In this document: piece after piece, positions 54,374-63,920 of the stretch | Numbering within the stretch: the first letter of the stretch is position 1 | Layout: every line of letters begins with the position of its first letter | Origin: an uncultured Bacteroidales bacterium | GTDB lineage: Bacteria; Bacteroidota; Bacteroidia; Bacteroidales; Paludibacteraceae | Assembly (NCBI GenBank): GCA_902771935.1 | Contig: CACXYM010000008.1 | Span: 1 to 64,000 of the forward strand | Direction: 5' to 3' | Length of the DNA stretch: 64,000 nucleotides | Translations under genes and position numbers: made by a program | The notes under the pieces: generated by a model | The model's database searches: none | Told to the model about the DNA's origin: nothing | The model's input: only the letters and a program-made list of their open reading frames with translations

Positions 54374-55377
54374 TTGATTCGCTTTTCAATAAAATGCATT
54401 AATCGCTGTACAAGCTGCTTACATCTTCTGCACCAGAAACGAAGTACAAATCTACATTTCTCTTTCCCATTTAAGCAATCGACAATATATAAACTACCAT
54501 TCTCAACTTGCTGTATTTGCCCTAAATAACTCGCCATACCATCGTTAGCGGAAAAATAAATATGTATTTTGCCATCTACACAGACAAGACAAGCTCGATA
54601 CAATTTATGTGACCAAAAGTCTGTCAATCTACCGGATACTCTCAGTACTTCTTTTCCTTCTCCAAATTGTATCCCATCCTGAGAAGTATATAGCCACAGA
54701 GAATTATTATCTACATCGTGAATAAGTAGATAGTAGATTCCATCTATCAATTGCACGTCAATATGCCATGGCTTTACCTCCTGCTGTTTCCACACCGAAC
54801 CAACCACCTCAAACAGGATTCCATCTTCCGATTCTGCCAACTGTATTCCCCTCTGCAAATTTGTGAACGTATCATCCACATAATACATCCTCCACTTCTC
54901 TCCCGTCCAAACCACTGCCGGAGATATAATTTCAAGTTTACAATTGTCCAATGTCGATTTTCCATTGTCAAATGTAATCATCTCCCTATCCGACCAATGA
55001 ATACCATCTACACTTTTCTTCCTCAAAATAGTAGTCTTCGCATCATTATTTTCCATCAACCGATAATAGCAATATAGCACCCCATCCTTCATCACCAAAT
55101 GCGGATCACTATGGTAACTATGATTTGCCATCTGCTCATCTGTCAAATCATCTATTGGATTAGCATCTATTGTGTTCCAATGCATTCCATCATCTGAATA
55201 GTGAATACAGGGCAATTCCCACCTATCTTTATAAGGTGCCACATGGAATGGAGGGTAAGGCGTTTGAGCCATCCAAAACCGATGACCATTCCACCCTTCC
55301 GACACATATACCACGGATGGATGCCACGGATGTTGCGGCAAACAGCTCGGAATCTCTATGTTGATAGGAGTTTTCAT
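54370..55377 (-). CDS. Five-bladed beta-propeller glycan hydrolase-like protein
   Basis: A 335-residue protein with GH43/GH32-like propeller repeats (HYSDDGMHWN, SVDGIHWSD, LAESEDGILFE, YTSQDGIQFGE). Such proteins without a signal peptide are found in capsule clusters. It may bind or modify a cytoplasmic glycan intermediate. The last 50 residues are rich in Cys and Arg. A repeat-word insert lies near 54940-54975 (NGKSTLDNCKLEII). Activity unproven. Confidence 0.7.
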   Translation of the reverse strand: MKTPINIEIPSCLPQHPWHPSVVYVSEGWNGHRFWMAQTPYPPFHVAPYKDRWELPCIHYSDDGMHWNTIDANPIDDLTDEQMANHSYHSDPHLVMKDGVLYCYYRLMENNDAKTTILRKKSVDGIHWSDREMITFDNGKSTLDNCKLEIISPAVVWTGEKWRMYYVDDTFTNLQRGIQLAESEDGILFEVVGSVWKQQEVKPWHIDVQLIDGIYYLLIHDVDNNSLWLYTSQDGIQFGEGKEVLRVSGRLTDFWSHKLYRACLVCVDGKIHIYFSANDGMASYLGQIQQVENGSLYIVDCLNGKEKCRFVLRFWCRRCKQLVQRLMHFIEKRIK

Positions 55378-55379
55378 TT

Positions 55380-56351
55380 TTATGCTTTATGTAAAAATCG
55401 CAAACGCATCCGTAATAATGCTTCTATGTTTACATATCCAAAAATTTTTCCAAACATGGTATATATCCAGCGTGTTCCCGTATAAGGCATGTATAATTCA
55501 CTCTTCCTTAAATATTCCATTCCGTTCGCTTTGTCGTGCCGAGCAAATGCTTCACGTGCCTTTCCGTAATAAAAATCGGCAAAGGATGGTCGATATATTT
55601 GCGGCATTGCACCATACTTATCTATTAGCAAAGACTCATTTTTTCGATAATACACCTCATTCAACTTAACTTTATCTATCTTTCCTTTTTCAAAACGTGA
55701 TGATATACGAGATTCAGACTCGTATTCACGATAATTAAAAGTATGTATTGGATAGTAAATAAATTCTGCTCCTGCCAATGCCAAACGGAAATGTAAGTCC
55801 GTCTCTTGGTGACGTGGCAACCATTTATCAAACAAGCCGATTTCTTGTAATTGTTTTTTGCGATGCAATGGACAGGTTATCAATATTTCCCAATGGAAAA
55901 AAGTAAACGCGATGGGGTCGTTTTGCAATTGCTGAAGCATCCCAGAAGAAAAAGAATAATCCGATATTTTTTTACTATCTCTATCTATCCGACCATAATC
56001 TCCAAATGGGATTTGATTAGATTGTAATGTTTGAATCTGTTCTAACTGAATTTTCAAACAATCCTTATCAAGTATATCATCAGCATCCAAGAACTTGATA
56101 TACTCCCCTTTCGCATGTTCTATACCATTATTGCGAGCTCGGCATGCTCCGCTATTCGGTTGTTCGATTAAATGGATGCGTTTATCTATTCCAACATACT
56201 CTTTTGCAATTTCTCGTGAAGTATCAGTACTACCATCATCTATAATCAGCAATTCCCAATCTTTATATGACTGAGACAGCACAGACTCTATTGCCTCTGA
56301 CAAATATGCAGAAGCGTTATAGCATGGCATTATGATAGACACTTTTGTCAT
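55380..56351 (-). CDS. GT2 family glycosyltransferase
   Basis: A 323-residue GT-A protein (VSIIMPCYNASAYLSEAI, LLIIDDGSTDTSRE, YIKFLDADDILD). It has a C-terminal extension of about 90 residues, typical of glycan-cluster GT2 enzymes of this type. Overlap of 4 bp with the TupA-like gene upstream. Confidence 0.85.
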   Translation of the reverse strand: MTKVSIIMPCYNASAYLSEAIESVLSQSYKDWELLIIDDGSTDTSREIAKEYVGIDKRIHLIEQPNSGACRARNNGIEHAKGEYIKFLDADDILDKDCLKIQLEQIQTLQSNQIPFGDYGRIDRDSKKISDYSFSSGMLQQLQNDPIAFTFFHWEILITCPLHRKKQLQEIGLFDKWLPRHQETDLHFRLALAGAEFIYYPIHTFNYREYESESRISSRFEKGKIDKVKLNEVYYRKNESLLIDKYGAMPQIYRPSFADFYYGKAREAFARHDKANGMEYLRKSELYMPYTGTRWIYTMFGKIFGYVNIEALLRMRLRFLHKA

Positions 56352-57271
56352 TTATTAAATTCTTCTAGCATTTCCTTTAGAGCCTCATCAGTATAGAACT
56401 CTTGAACACATCCTTGTGGAGTGAATGTTATTTCTCCGAACACTATCTTCCCATTGATCTCATATAGATCAAATCGCACATACTCAAAATCTCGACATAC
56501 ATCTCTGGCCATTTGAACCATTCTATTCCAGTTCTTTGGTTGAGGGATCATTCGTCTATTCATATGCCATGAGGGTAAAATACGCTCCGTCCTGTTCCAT
56601 GCCATATCATAATCATCGAAGCATACCTTCCCATGTGGATCATCCATATCCCGATTATAGCCAACAAAACAAGAATATGGCTCGCCATGAAAACAATGGA
56701 ACTTATAATCTATTAAGCTTGATTCACCTAAAGTCTCCAAATATTTCTCAACCACTATCCGAGGTTTTATCAATGCATATTGCCATTCTCCTGACAGCCA
56801 CCCGAATTCCGTGTCTTTTAACCATTCAGCAAATTGTTTCTTCATAGCTGGCCAATCTGCGACAGATTTATCTATACAAATCCAATTGCGCCCAGATGCA
56901 TTGGTCATCTTCATGACAAACTGATTTGGTAGCGCATCATAATCGATAGCATCTACATTATCGTAAACGCCATAAATTTCATTTAGAGTATCTTCATACC
57001 CTTTAGATGCCACATACTCCCTCACTGCATATTTATCCACACACAGCGGTATCAATTCACGCATCTTCGGATTATGGCTATTCTCCCAAGACAACTTAAG
57101 CAATGCCTGATTAAAATCTTCCGGTTGACAAAAATTCAAACGCCGCTTTGTCCAGTGCTCATAAAACATTTTAAGATATAACCTCAAACAATATTTAGAC
57201 AAAAAATATGCACATGTTTCATTGTGCAACAGATAATTTTGTACTATATTTTTGATATGAGTTTTTTTCAT
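56348..57271 (-). CDS. TupA-like ATP-grasp protein
   Basis: A 307-residue TupA-like protein, second of the family in this window (see 44477). Motifs: FVMKMTNASGRNWICIDKSV, VVEKYLETLGESSLIDYKFHCF, RFDLYEINGKIVFGEITFTPQGCVQ. It likely links an amino compound to the glycan. Confidence 0.8.
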   Translation of the reverse strand: MKKTHIKNIVQNYLLHNETCAYFLSKYCLRLYLKMFYEHWTKRRLNFCQPEDFNQALLKLSWENSHNPKMRELIPLCVDKYAVREYVASKGYEDTLNEIYGVYDNVDAIDYDALPNQFVMKMTNASGRNWICIDKSVADWPAMKKQFAEWLKDTEFGWLSGEWQYALIKPRIVVEKYLETLGESSLIDYKFHCFHGEPYSCFVGYNRDMDDPHGKVCFDDYDMAWNRTERILPSWHMNRRMIPQPKNWNRMVQMARDVCRDFEYVRFDLYEINGKIVFGEITFTPQGCVQEFYTDEALKEMLEEFNK

Positions 57272-57286
57272 TATCTCGTCAAGTTA

Positions 57287-58201
57287 TTAATACAGCCATG
57301 ATGGCTTCTCTTGAATATTTTCATTTCTACTAATTCTAATTTCTTTACGTTTCGCTACACAATATCGTAGAATGTCGAGTTGTTTCTTTGCTAAAGTCCA
57401 ATTCCCATTGCAGAAATACGACATCCACTTTCTTATGATATATCGATATAGTCTTCTGAGACTCAACGGCTTATTGATATCCGTCCACTCAACCAACAAG
57501 AACTGCTTTTGACGCAACTGCGATCGTTCATTGGAGAATTCCGATGCATGATGATCGTGCACTATTTTTGTTTCCGGACAGACTCCCACTTTGAATCCGT
57601 GATAGAGTACCCTTTTTAAATAATTATCGTCTTCCGCATATTGGAAAAATAGCGGGTCGAACCCACCGACATTTTCTAATGTCTTCCTAGACAAAAGCCA
57701 CGCCGCAGCATGAATATATTCAGTTTCGTATACATCTTTCAGTTGATGGAAATATAGATCCTCTATTAGAGATTTATTGGTTGGCTGTTTACAAAAACAC
57801 TCCATTACTAATCCTTGCCCTTCAATATTGATATGCATAGGACTTAATATACCAAACTCTGGATGTTGCTCTGCTATCTCTACCAATTTTTCTAACGTAT
57901 CTGGAGCATCTAACCAAGCGTCCTGATTCAATAAGAACACATAATCGCATCCGTTATCCAACGCATACTGCATACCAATGTTGTTGGCTTTTCCGAATCC
58001 CAGATTCTCATTGGTCTTTATAAGATGTACTTCTGGAAAATGAGTCTTGATGTAATTAGCATCTTCTGTACCTTGTGAGTTATCCACCGCTACAACCTGT
58101 ACTGGAATCACGCTCTCTCGTATCGAACCGAAGCACTTGTCGTACCAACGCTTACCTTTGTAGGTTACAACTATAACAAATATTTTTAACTTCTCATTCA
58201 T
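57287..58201 (-). CDS. GT2 family glycosyltransferase, rhamnosyltransferase-like
   Basis: A 304-residue GT-A protein with a large donor site: VVTYKGKRWYDKCFGSIRE, NLGFGKANNIGMQYA (motif of rhamnosyltransferase-like GT2), YVFLLNQDAWLD, FFQYAEDDNYLKRVLYHG. Overlaps the sulfatase-like gene by 8 bp. Confidence 0.85.
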   Translation of the reverse strand: MNEKLKIFVIVVTYKGKRWYDKCFGSIRESVIPVQVVAVDNSQGTEDANYIKTHFPEVHLIKTNENLGFGKANNIGMQYALDNGCDYVFLLNQDAWLDAPDTLEKLVEIAEQHPEFGILSPMHINIEGQGLVMECFCKQPTNKSLIEDLYFHQLKDVYETEYIHAAAWLLSRKTLENVGGFDPLFFQYAEDDNYLKRVLYHGFKVGVCPETKIVHDHHASEFSNERSQLRQKQFLLVEWTDINKPLSLRRLYRYIIRKWMSYFCNGNWTLAKKQLDILRYCVAKRKEIRISRNENIQEKPSWLY

Positions 58202-60032
58202 CTCCTAACGAGTCCCTGTAGTTTAAGAAATAATTACTACGGATTATTCTATCGGACAAATCGTACAATATTGATTCTTCCACATAACGATTTGCCGTCT
58301 CAGCGCTATCCAAAAGATTTACTCCAAATCCTTTCCAATAGTAGGTATCAAGCCCTAACATATGACATAATGTAGGATACATGTCCATTTGGTAGCAAGT
58401 ATCATTACTAACTATCTTATGCTTTATCGTTGGTGAATATACAATAAACGGTGTATAGGATTGGTTCTGTGGTATATCGAGTTGATGCCTTTCTGCATAA
58501 TCTTGGAAGCCGTATAACATAGAAGATTTAAATATCGTATGATCTCCTGTAATAACGATGGTCGCATTCTGCAAACGATCATCCTCTTTGAAACGAGTAT
58601 AAAATAGTCCAAAGCACGAGTCTGTATAATGCAATGCCCCTAAGTAATCATGCAAATATTTCGGCATCCCCTCCGGCATATCCGTTATATCTATATTATG
58701 ACCTATCTCAAATGGAGAATGCATCTCCAAAGTAATAGCATGTACGATAAATGGACTTTGTATCGTATCAAGCACTTGACCTAATACGTTAAAAATGTCA
58801 TAGTCCGACCAACTCTTCTCCGGATACAATTCTTGTTGATAACCATATTTTATAGTCATCTGTCGTTGATTCCACGTGTTATCTGCACATGGATTTATCA
58901 ATATCGAGTGTTCATAATGAGATGCTATATTAGGCCATTCGTTATCTCCATATAAATAACATGCTGCTCCTGTATTGATAGGCAGCAATCCGGAATTGAG
59001 AAGCATCTGACCATCGCCAGATACGCCATGCTTGACTTGTGATGTCATCTGAGTGCAGAACAATACATGGTCATTTTCATTTACAAAATGATAGAGATTT
59101 GGCGCAATATGCTCTGCGTAATTATCCAATAGTAGTGGCCATGATTCGAGACTTTCAATCAATATAAACACCACATCCCCTTCACATACAATTGAATCAC
59201 TTGTATAATTAATGAAAGGGGCTATCTCGTTACTTTCAACAGGTCGAATTGTTTTTTCTTCATCAGCCAGATAATAGATAACCATTGCGGGGAAATAATC
59301 CAAAATATTCCTTTCACGAATATAATACTTTTGAAAAGCCTCCTTACATTTCGCCGCAGCATATGCTTTATGAAATGGGATAAAACATTTCTCACCATAT
59401 TTGCCGTACAAATGATCCGGTCCCCATGCCGTATCGGTTTCTCCATTGGCTTCATAAAATTCTACAGAACTTACAACTCTTTTGTAATCCTTCTGCCATA
59501 CTCGCAAGTATTGATAATTCAGGAATAGGATAAACACTCCATATAAGGATGCGAATGGTATCCATCTTCGTTTTTCTAAGTCAGGCATAAGATAATACAG
59601 GATTGCAAACAATACGGTTAAGAATGGGATAACATATATCTCCCACGAGAAATAGGTTAAAATTGCGCTCCAAAAACCATCCAAGTTACCTATCATCCCC
59701 ATCGCCTCGACACTGATGAATAACTCATTAGCTCGGAAATAAAAGATATTCGCTATAATCCATAAATCAGCCAAGACTTGCAACATGATGAATATCCATT
59801 TTCGTTTTATCACAAACAATATTGAGGAAATGAATATTGCAGTCATCAATTTACTTAAATAGAAATTGACAGTCATCTCTGTCTGCGTGAATATTGATGA
59901 AACTAACAACGAATGGAAACAAGCCCAATGGAAAAGGATAAGTTTCGCGAATATCATAACGGATGCTATGGCAAATAAGCACCAATATACTGCTAACTCC
60001 GAAAGTTTATATTTTTTAATCCAATCTATCAT
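58194..60032 (-). CDS. LTA synthase-like phosphotransferase
   Basis: A 612-residue protein: five membrane helices (to about 160), then an alkaline-phosphatase-fold domain. Motifs: VVFILIESLESWP (metal Glu), MTSQVKHGVSGDG (here Thr/Ser nucleophile region), HAITLEMHSPF and IVITGDHTIFKS (Asp-His metal site). LTA-synthase-like enzymes of this form transfer phosphoglycerol or phosphoethanolamine to glycans outside the membrane. It is probably a glycan decoration enzyme. Confidence 0.8.
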   Translation of the reverse strand: MIDWIKKYKLSELAVYWCLFAIASVMIFAKLILFHWACFHSLLVSSIFTQTEMTVNFYLSKLMTAIFISSILFVIKRKWIFIMLQVLADLWIIANIFYFRANELFISVEAMGMIGNLDGFWSAILTYFSWEIYVIPFLTVLFAILYYLMPDLEKRRWIPFASLYGVFILFLNYQYLRVWQKDYKRVVSSVEFYEANGETDTAWGPDHLYGKYGEKCFIPFHKAYAAAKCKEAFQKYYIRERNILDYFPAMVIYYLADEEKTIRPVESNEIAPFINYTSDSIVCEGDVVFILIESLESWPLLLDNYAEHIAPNLYHFVNENDHVLFCTQMTSQVKHGVSGDGQMLLNSGLLPINTGAACYLYGDNEWPNIASHYEHSILINPCADNTWNQRQMTIKYGYQQELYPEKSWSDYDIFNVLGQVLDTIQSPFIVHAITLEMHSPFEIGHNIDITDMPEGMPKYLHDYLGALHYTDSCFGLFYTRFKEDDRLQNATIVITGDHTIFKSSMLYGFQDYAERHQLDIPQNQSYTPFIVYSPTIKHKIVSNDTCYQMDMYPTLCHMLGLDTYYWKGFGVNLLDSAETANRYVEESILYDLSDRIIRSNYFLNYRDSLGDE

Positions 60033-60640
60033 TCAAGCATCTTTATAATTTTTGCAGGACATCCTGCAATTACACTATCCTCTGGAAAACTATGTGTAAC
60101 TACGGCATTGGCTCCTACTATCACATTATTGCCCAATGTTACACCGGGCAGAATACACACTCCATCTCCAATCCAACAATTCTTACCTACCACGACTGGC
60201 TTACTGATTAACGTACGCAATCCTGGTGCTTTATTCAATTCTGTTTTATCGATAGGACCATGATAATGATCCGTAATAAACACCTTGCTTGCAAACATGC
60301 ATCCATCGCCTATTTCTATACGCTCTATAGCACCAACATGGCAATAATCTTGAAACGATACATTATTCCCAATTCTGATTTGAGGAGAGAATTTCTGTTC
60401 GCCATACTTATCTATTGCCTCCAACCGGAAATGCTTCGCAGCGGTAAATCCTGCTCCAATCTCTATATACTCTTCGCCCCATACTTCGTAACAATTACCC
60501 ATGTATAAACTAGTGCTGCAATTCTTCATTTTGCTAGATAGATTAATCAGTCCTCTCGAATGCGCTTTCGATTCTTCCCTTTGAATATATGGCAAGAGAA
60601 CCTTTGCTATCTTTCTCAATATCTTTTGCGTAATCATCAT
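60029..60640 (-). CDS. Left-handed beta-helix acyltransferase
   Basis: A 203-residue hexapeptide-repeat acyltransferase (IGNNVSFQDYCHVGAIERIEI, VVVGKNCWIGDGVCILPGVT, GNNVIVGANAVVTHSF). It resembles O-acetyltransferases of the WbbJ/CysE class. Overlap of 4 bp with the sulfatase-like gene. Confidence 0.85.
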   Translation of the reverse strand: MMITQKILRKIAKVLLPYIQREESKAHSRGLINLSSKMKNCSTSLYMGNCYEVWGEEYIEIGAGFTAAKHFRLEAIDKYGEQKFSPQIRIGNNVSFQDYCHVGAIERIEIGDGCMFASKVFITDHYHGPIDKTELNKAPGLRTLISKPVVVGKNCWIGDGVCILPGVTLGNNVIVGANAVVTHSFPEDSVIAGCPAKIIKMLE

Positions 60641-60643
60641 ACG

Positions 60644-61954
60644 TTATTTTACATCTATTGTACTACATTGTTCCAAATTAGTCAATCCCCAATAGCGATG
60701 CCAGAAGGGCATTACTTGCTGCGGATCATCATTACGGTACTTTATTTCGAACGTGAGTATCTTTAACACTTCATCAAATTCTACACCATAGATATCTGTT
60801 TCCTCTGAATCAATTCCTGCATGGAATATTAAATAATACCTACCTTTTGCTAGATTGTGATTCTTCAGCGAAATATGAACAGTGTACTCTTGTTGATTCT
60901 TGTTTAAGGGAATTGTTGGCGATAAGAATGAACAAACTCGCCTATCTGTCATATCGCACACTATAGTATTGATATTGTATCCAGTCAATCCGGGTCTGTT
61001 ACAACGGATTTTCAATTCAAGATTGATATCTTCGTTGAAAGTCAAATAACCCGTTTCATGACATAAACGCGCACTTAAAAACTCTATTTCTTTGGACACA
61101 TGCCAAAGTCGATGATTCGGTAGCACTTCTGACGCTAAACATAAGCACTCATTCTCCTCATTGGCTATATATCTATCAACTGCAGTATCAGCGTCTCCTA
61201 AGAAAGTCATTTCCCCCTTATCCAGAATCACACCTGTCTTGCAAAGATTGCGTATTGATGTCATATTATGACTCACGAAGAGGACGGTGCGGCCTTGACC
61301 TTGGGAGACGTCTTTCATCTTGCCGATGGCTTTCTTTTGGAACTCGGCGTCGCCGACGGCGAGGACTTCGTCCACGACCAATATCTCAGGGTCCAAGAAA
61401 GCAGCAACAGCGAAGCCTAAACGAACGGTCATACCGGAGGAATAACGCTTAACAGGCGTATCGATATAGCGCTCGCAGCCGGAGAAGTCAATGATCTCAT
61501 CCAGCTTCGACTGGATCTCCTGTTTGGTCATGCCCAAGATAGCGCCGTTCATGAAGATATTCTCACGACCCGTCATCTCGCCGTGGAAACCGGTACCGAC
61601 CTCTAAGAGGGAACCGATTCTACCGCGGGCACGGATAGTACCTGTTGTGGGACCTGTGACACGGCTCAGGAGTTTGAGCAATGTCGATTTGCCGGCACCG
61701 TTCTTACCGATGATACCCACAACGTCGCCTTGCTCGACCTTAAAGTCAATATCCTTCAGCGCCCAGACATAGTCAGAGTTACCTTTTGTCGCACGGTCGT
61801 TGGTTTCGCCGATCTTGAGATACGGATCCTCGTGGCCCAAAATCGACGTCTGCCACCAACGCTGGATGTCGTGGCTCAAGGTCCGGGTACTCACTAATCC
61901 CAGCCTATACTGCTTACTTACATGATTAAATTCTATTGCAATGTTATTGCTCAT
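60644..61954 (-). CDS. wzt: ABC transporter ATPase of O-antigen export (Wzt-like)
   Basis: About 436 residues from MSNNIAIEFNHVSKQYRLG. Walker A GIIGKNGAGKST (80-91), signature YSSGMTVRLGFA, Walker B PEILVVDEVLAVGD. A C-terminal Wzt/TagH-like domain (about 265-436; VDRYIANEENECLCL onward) should bind the glycan being exported. No permease partner (Wzm) is found in the window. It is first in the polysaccharide operon, with the promoter at 62016. Confidence 0.9.
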   Translation of the reverse strand: MSNNIAIEFNHVSKQYRLGLVSTRTLSHDIQRWWQTSILGHEDPYLKIGETNDRATKGNSDYVWALKDIDFKVEQGDVVGIIGKNGAGKSTLLKLLSRVTGPTTGTIRARGRIGSLLEVGTGFHGEMTGRENIFMNGAILGMTKQEIQSKLDEIIDFSGCERYIDTPVKRYSSGMTVRLGFAVAAFLDPEILVVDEVLAVGDAEFQKKAIGKMKDVSQGQGRTVLFVSHNMTSIRNLCKTGVILDKGEMTFLGDADTAVDRYIANEENECLCLASEVLPNHRLWHVSKEIEFLSARLCHETGYLTFNEDINLELKIRCNRPGLTGYNINTIVCDMTDRRVCSFLSPTIPLNKNQQEYTVHISLKNHNLAKGRYYLIFHAGIDSEETDIYGVEFDEVLKILTFEIKYRNDDPQQVMPFWHRYWGLTNLEQCSTIDVK

Positions 61955-62015
61955 ATCTAGCCTTATCAATTATTGCATTCTATATTTCCCTTTATCCTTT
62001 TCACTAATAGGGCGG

Positions 62016-62058
62016 CAAAGGTACAAAAAAAATCCCACATATGCAAGCATATGCGGGA
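62016..62058 (-). promoter_or_regulatory. Promoter of the polysaccharide operon
   Basis: Minus-strand -7 TACCTTTG (62016-62023) with CTTG about 20 bp upstream inside the loop region of an inverted repeat (62033-62044 with 62047-62058, one mismatch). Its layout matches the promoters at 37662, 40345 and 12417. Confidence 0.6.
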
Positions 62059-62136
62059 AAAAATGCAAAATATTTTATTTTTGCAAGATATTTGGCTTGT
62101 TTTGGATATTCTGCAAAGGGTGCAGAGGTACAGAAC

Positions 62137-63300
62137 TTACGCCAGGAGCGCATCGGCGAGGGCGTGCAAGTCGGGCAGTTGTTCCGGCTTGATAGAACCG
62201 CGGATGGAAAGAGTTGGCTCGACAAAATCGATGTTCTGGCATGGAGCAAGGAGTTCCTTCATCACACGGATTGCTTGCGGTGCCCAAGAGCCGTTTTCTA
62301 TCATCGCAACGCGACGGTTCTGGAAGCCTTTGAGACGCAGTTTATGCAGAAACATGTGCATCGGTGGGAAGATGTCGCCATCGTACGTTGCGCAACAGAG
62401 TGCGAGCCGGTTCATGCGGAACGCATCTTCGATAGCCTCCGCCATATCGTCGCGGCTCAGGTCGGTGATAGCGATCTTGAGGTGTTGTCCATTGGCTTCG
62501 GCCTTCGTTTTGAGGATGTCCTCAAGCTGTTCCGCTACGCGACGGGTGTTGCCGTGGATAGAGGCATAGGCGATGAGCACACCATCCGTCTCGATACCGT
62601 ACGTGCTCCAGATTGAATAGAGCCGCAGGGCTTCGTCTTTCTGCTCTCCGGAGAGCATATAACCGTGCAGCGGAGCGATGGTGGAGATGGGTTTGTCCGC
62701 CAGTTTCTTGAGCACATTAGCCACCGAGACACCGTACTTGCCGACGATGTTGAAATAGTACCGTCTTGCTTCGCAAGCCCAGTCGTCTTCGTCCGCATGA
62801 TAGACGCCGAATTTGCCAAACGCATCGGCCGAGAAAAGTGTCTGTAACTCAGGGCAATAAGTCATGATCACCTCCGGCCAATGAATCATCGGCGCAGCAA
62901 TGAAACAGAGTGTCAGTCCGCCCAAATCGAGCGTGTCGTTTTCTGCCACCACCCGGGTCTTCGGCGCCTCGATACCGAACTGATTCATCATCGTTACGGC
63001 TTGCTTGGAGCAGATGACAGTAGCTTGTGGATAACGCGTCAGAAAGGCCGACATCGAACCACTATGATCGGGTTCCATATGCTGACAGACGAGGTAGTCG
63101 GGTTGACGGCCGGCAAGGGCTTTGTCGAGGTTGGTCAGCCACTGGTCGCAGCACCGCGCATCCACGGCATCCATCACAGCTACGTGAGAGTCGCCGAGGA
63201 GCAGGTAACTATTGTAACACATCCCATCCGGGAGAGCATATTGGCTTTCGAACAAGTCGAGTTCGGCATCATCGCAGCCGAGGTAGTGGAAGGAGGGCAT
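62137..63300 (-). CDS. Flavodiiron protein (FprA)
   Basis: A 387-residue A-type flavodiiron protein. The N-terminal diiron MBL domain has the HMEPDHSG motif and the C-terminal flavodoxin has ASIHGNTRRVAEQ (FMN loop). It reduces O2 (or NO) to protect anaerobes. With the rubrerythrin gene 47 bp upstream it forms an oxidative-stress pair. It reads on the minus strand outside the glycan cluster and has core-gene composition. Confidence 0.9.
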   Translation of the reverse strand: MPSFHYLGCDDAELDLFESQYALPDGMCYNSYLLLGDSHVAVMDAVDARCCDQWLTNLDKALAGRQPDYLVCQHMEPDHSGSMSAFLTRYPQATVICSKQAVTMMNQFGIEAPKTRVVAENDTLDLGGLTLCFIAAPMIHWPEVIMTYCPELQTLFSADAFGKFGVYHADEDDWACEARRYYFNIVGKYGVSVANVLKKLADKPISTIAPLHGYMLSGEQKDEALRLYSIWSTYGIETDGVLIAYASIHGNTRRVAEQLEDILKTKAEANGQHLKIAITDLSRDDMAEAIEDAFRMNRLALCCATYDGDIFPPMHMFLHKLRLKGFQNRRVAMIENGSWAPQAIRVMKELLAPCQNIDFVEPTLSIRGSIKPEQLPDLHALADALLA

Positions 63301-63302
63301 GA

Positions 63303-63350
63303 CGTTTAATGTTTAGCGTTTAGAGTTTAGCGATTAGCGTTTAGAGTTTA
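63303..63350. repeat. Simple word repeat GTTTAG
   Basis: A short tandem of GTTTAGCG, GTTTAGAG and GATTAGCG words between flavodiiron and rubrerythrin genes, overlapping the last bases of the rubrerythrin frame. It is one more example of the word-like repeats scattered in the window. Confidence 0.7.
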
Positions 63351-63893
63351 ATAGTTTTGTGCCAAGAGTTGGAAGTAAGATTGCGGATGGTTGCAAACGG
63401 GGCACTCTTCTGGAGCTTCTTTGCCTACAACGATATGTCCGCAGTTGGAGCATTGCCAGATGCAGTCACCATCACGGGAGAAAACGACCTTGTCGTTGAT
63501 GTTCTTGAGCAGTTGGCGATAACGCTCTTCGTGATGTTTCTCGATAGCAGCAACCATGGCGAACTTGGCAGCGATCTCAGTGAAGCCTTCCTCTTCCGCT
63601 TCTTTTGCCATACGAGCGTACATGTCTGTCCATTCCATGTTCTCGCCTTCGGCAGCAGCCAAGAGGTTTGTTACAGTATCGCTTACAGCACCGCCGTTGA
63701 GGTATTTGTACCAGATCTTGGCGTGTTCTTTCTCGTTGTCAGCCGTCTCTTCAAAAATCTTGCTAATCTGCACGTATCCGTCCTTCTTTGCTTTTGATGC
63801 AAAATAGGTGTACTTGTTACGTGCCATTGACTCTCCGGCAAAAGCCTCCATGAGGTTCTTTTCGGTCTTTGTTCCTTTCAAATCTTTACTCAT
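63348..63893 (-). CDS. rbr: Rubrerythrin
   Basis: A 181-residue rubrerythrin. The N-terminal ferritin-like four-helix domain has [27 protein letters not shown] and KHHEERY (diiron ligands). The C-terminal rubredoxin domain has WQCSNCGHI and CPVCNHP (four Cys for iron). It reduces hydrogen peroxide in anaerobes. The partner flavodiiron gene is downstream. Confidence 0.95.
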   Translation of the reverse strand: MSKDLKGTKTEKNLMEAFAGESMARNKYTYFASKAKKDGYVQISKIFEETADNEKEHAKIWYKYLNGGAVSDTVTNLLAAAEGENMEWTDMYARMAKEAEEEGFTEIAAKFAMVAAIEKHHEERYRQLLKNINDKVVFSRDGDCIWQCSNCGHIVVGKEAPEECPVCNHPQSYFQLLAQNY

Positions 63894-63920
63894 AATGGTG
63901 TGTATTTAGGGGTTAATAAA

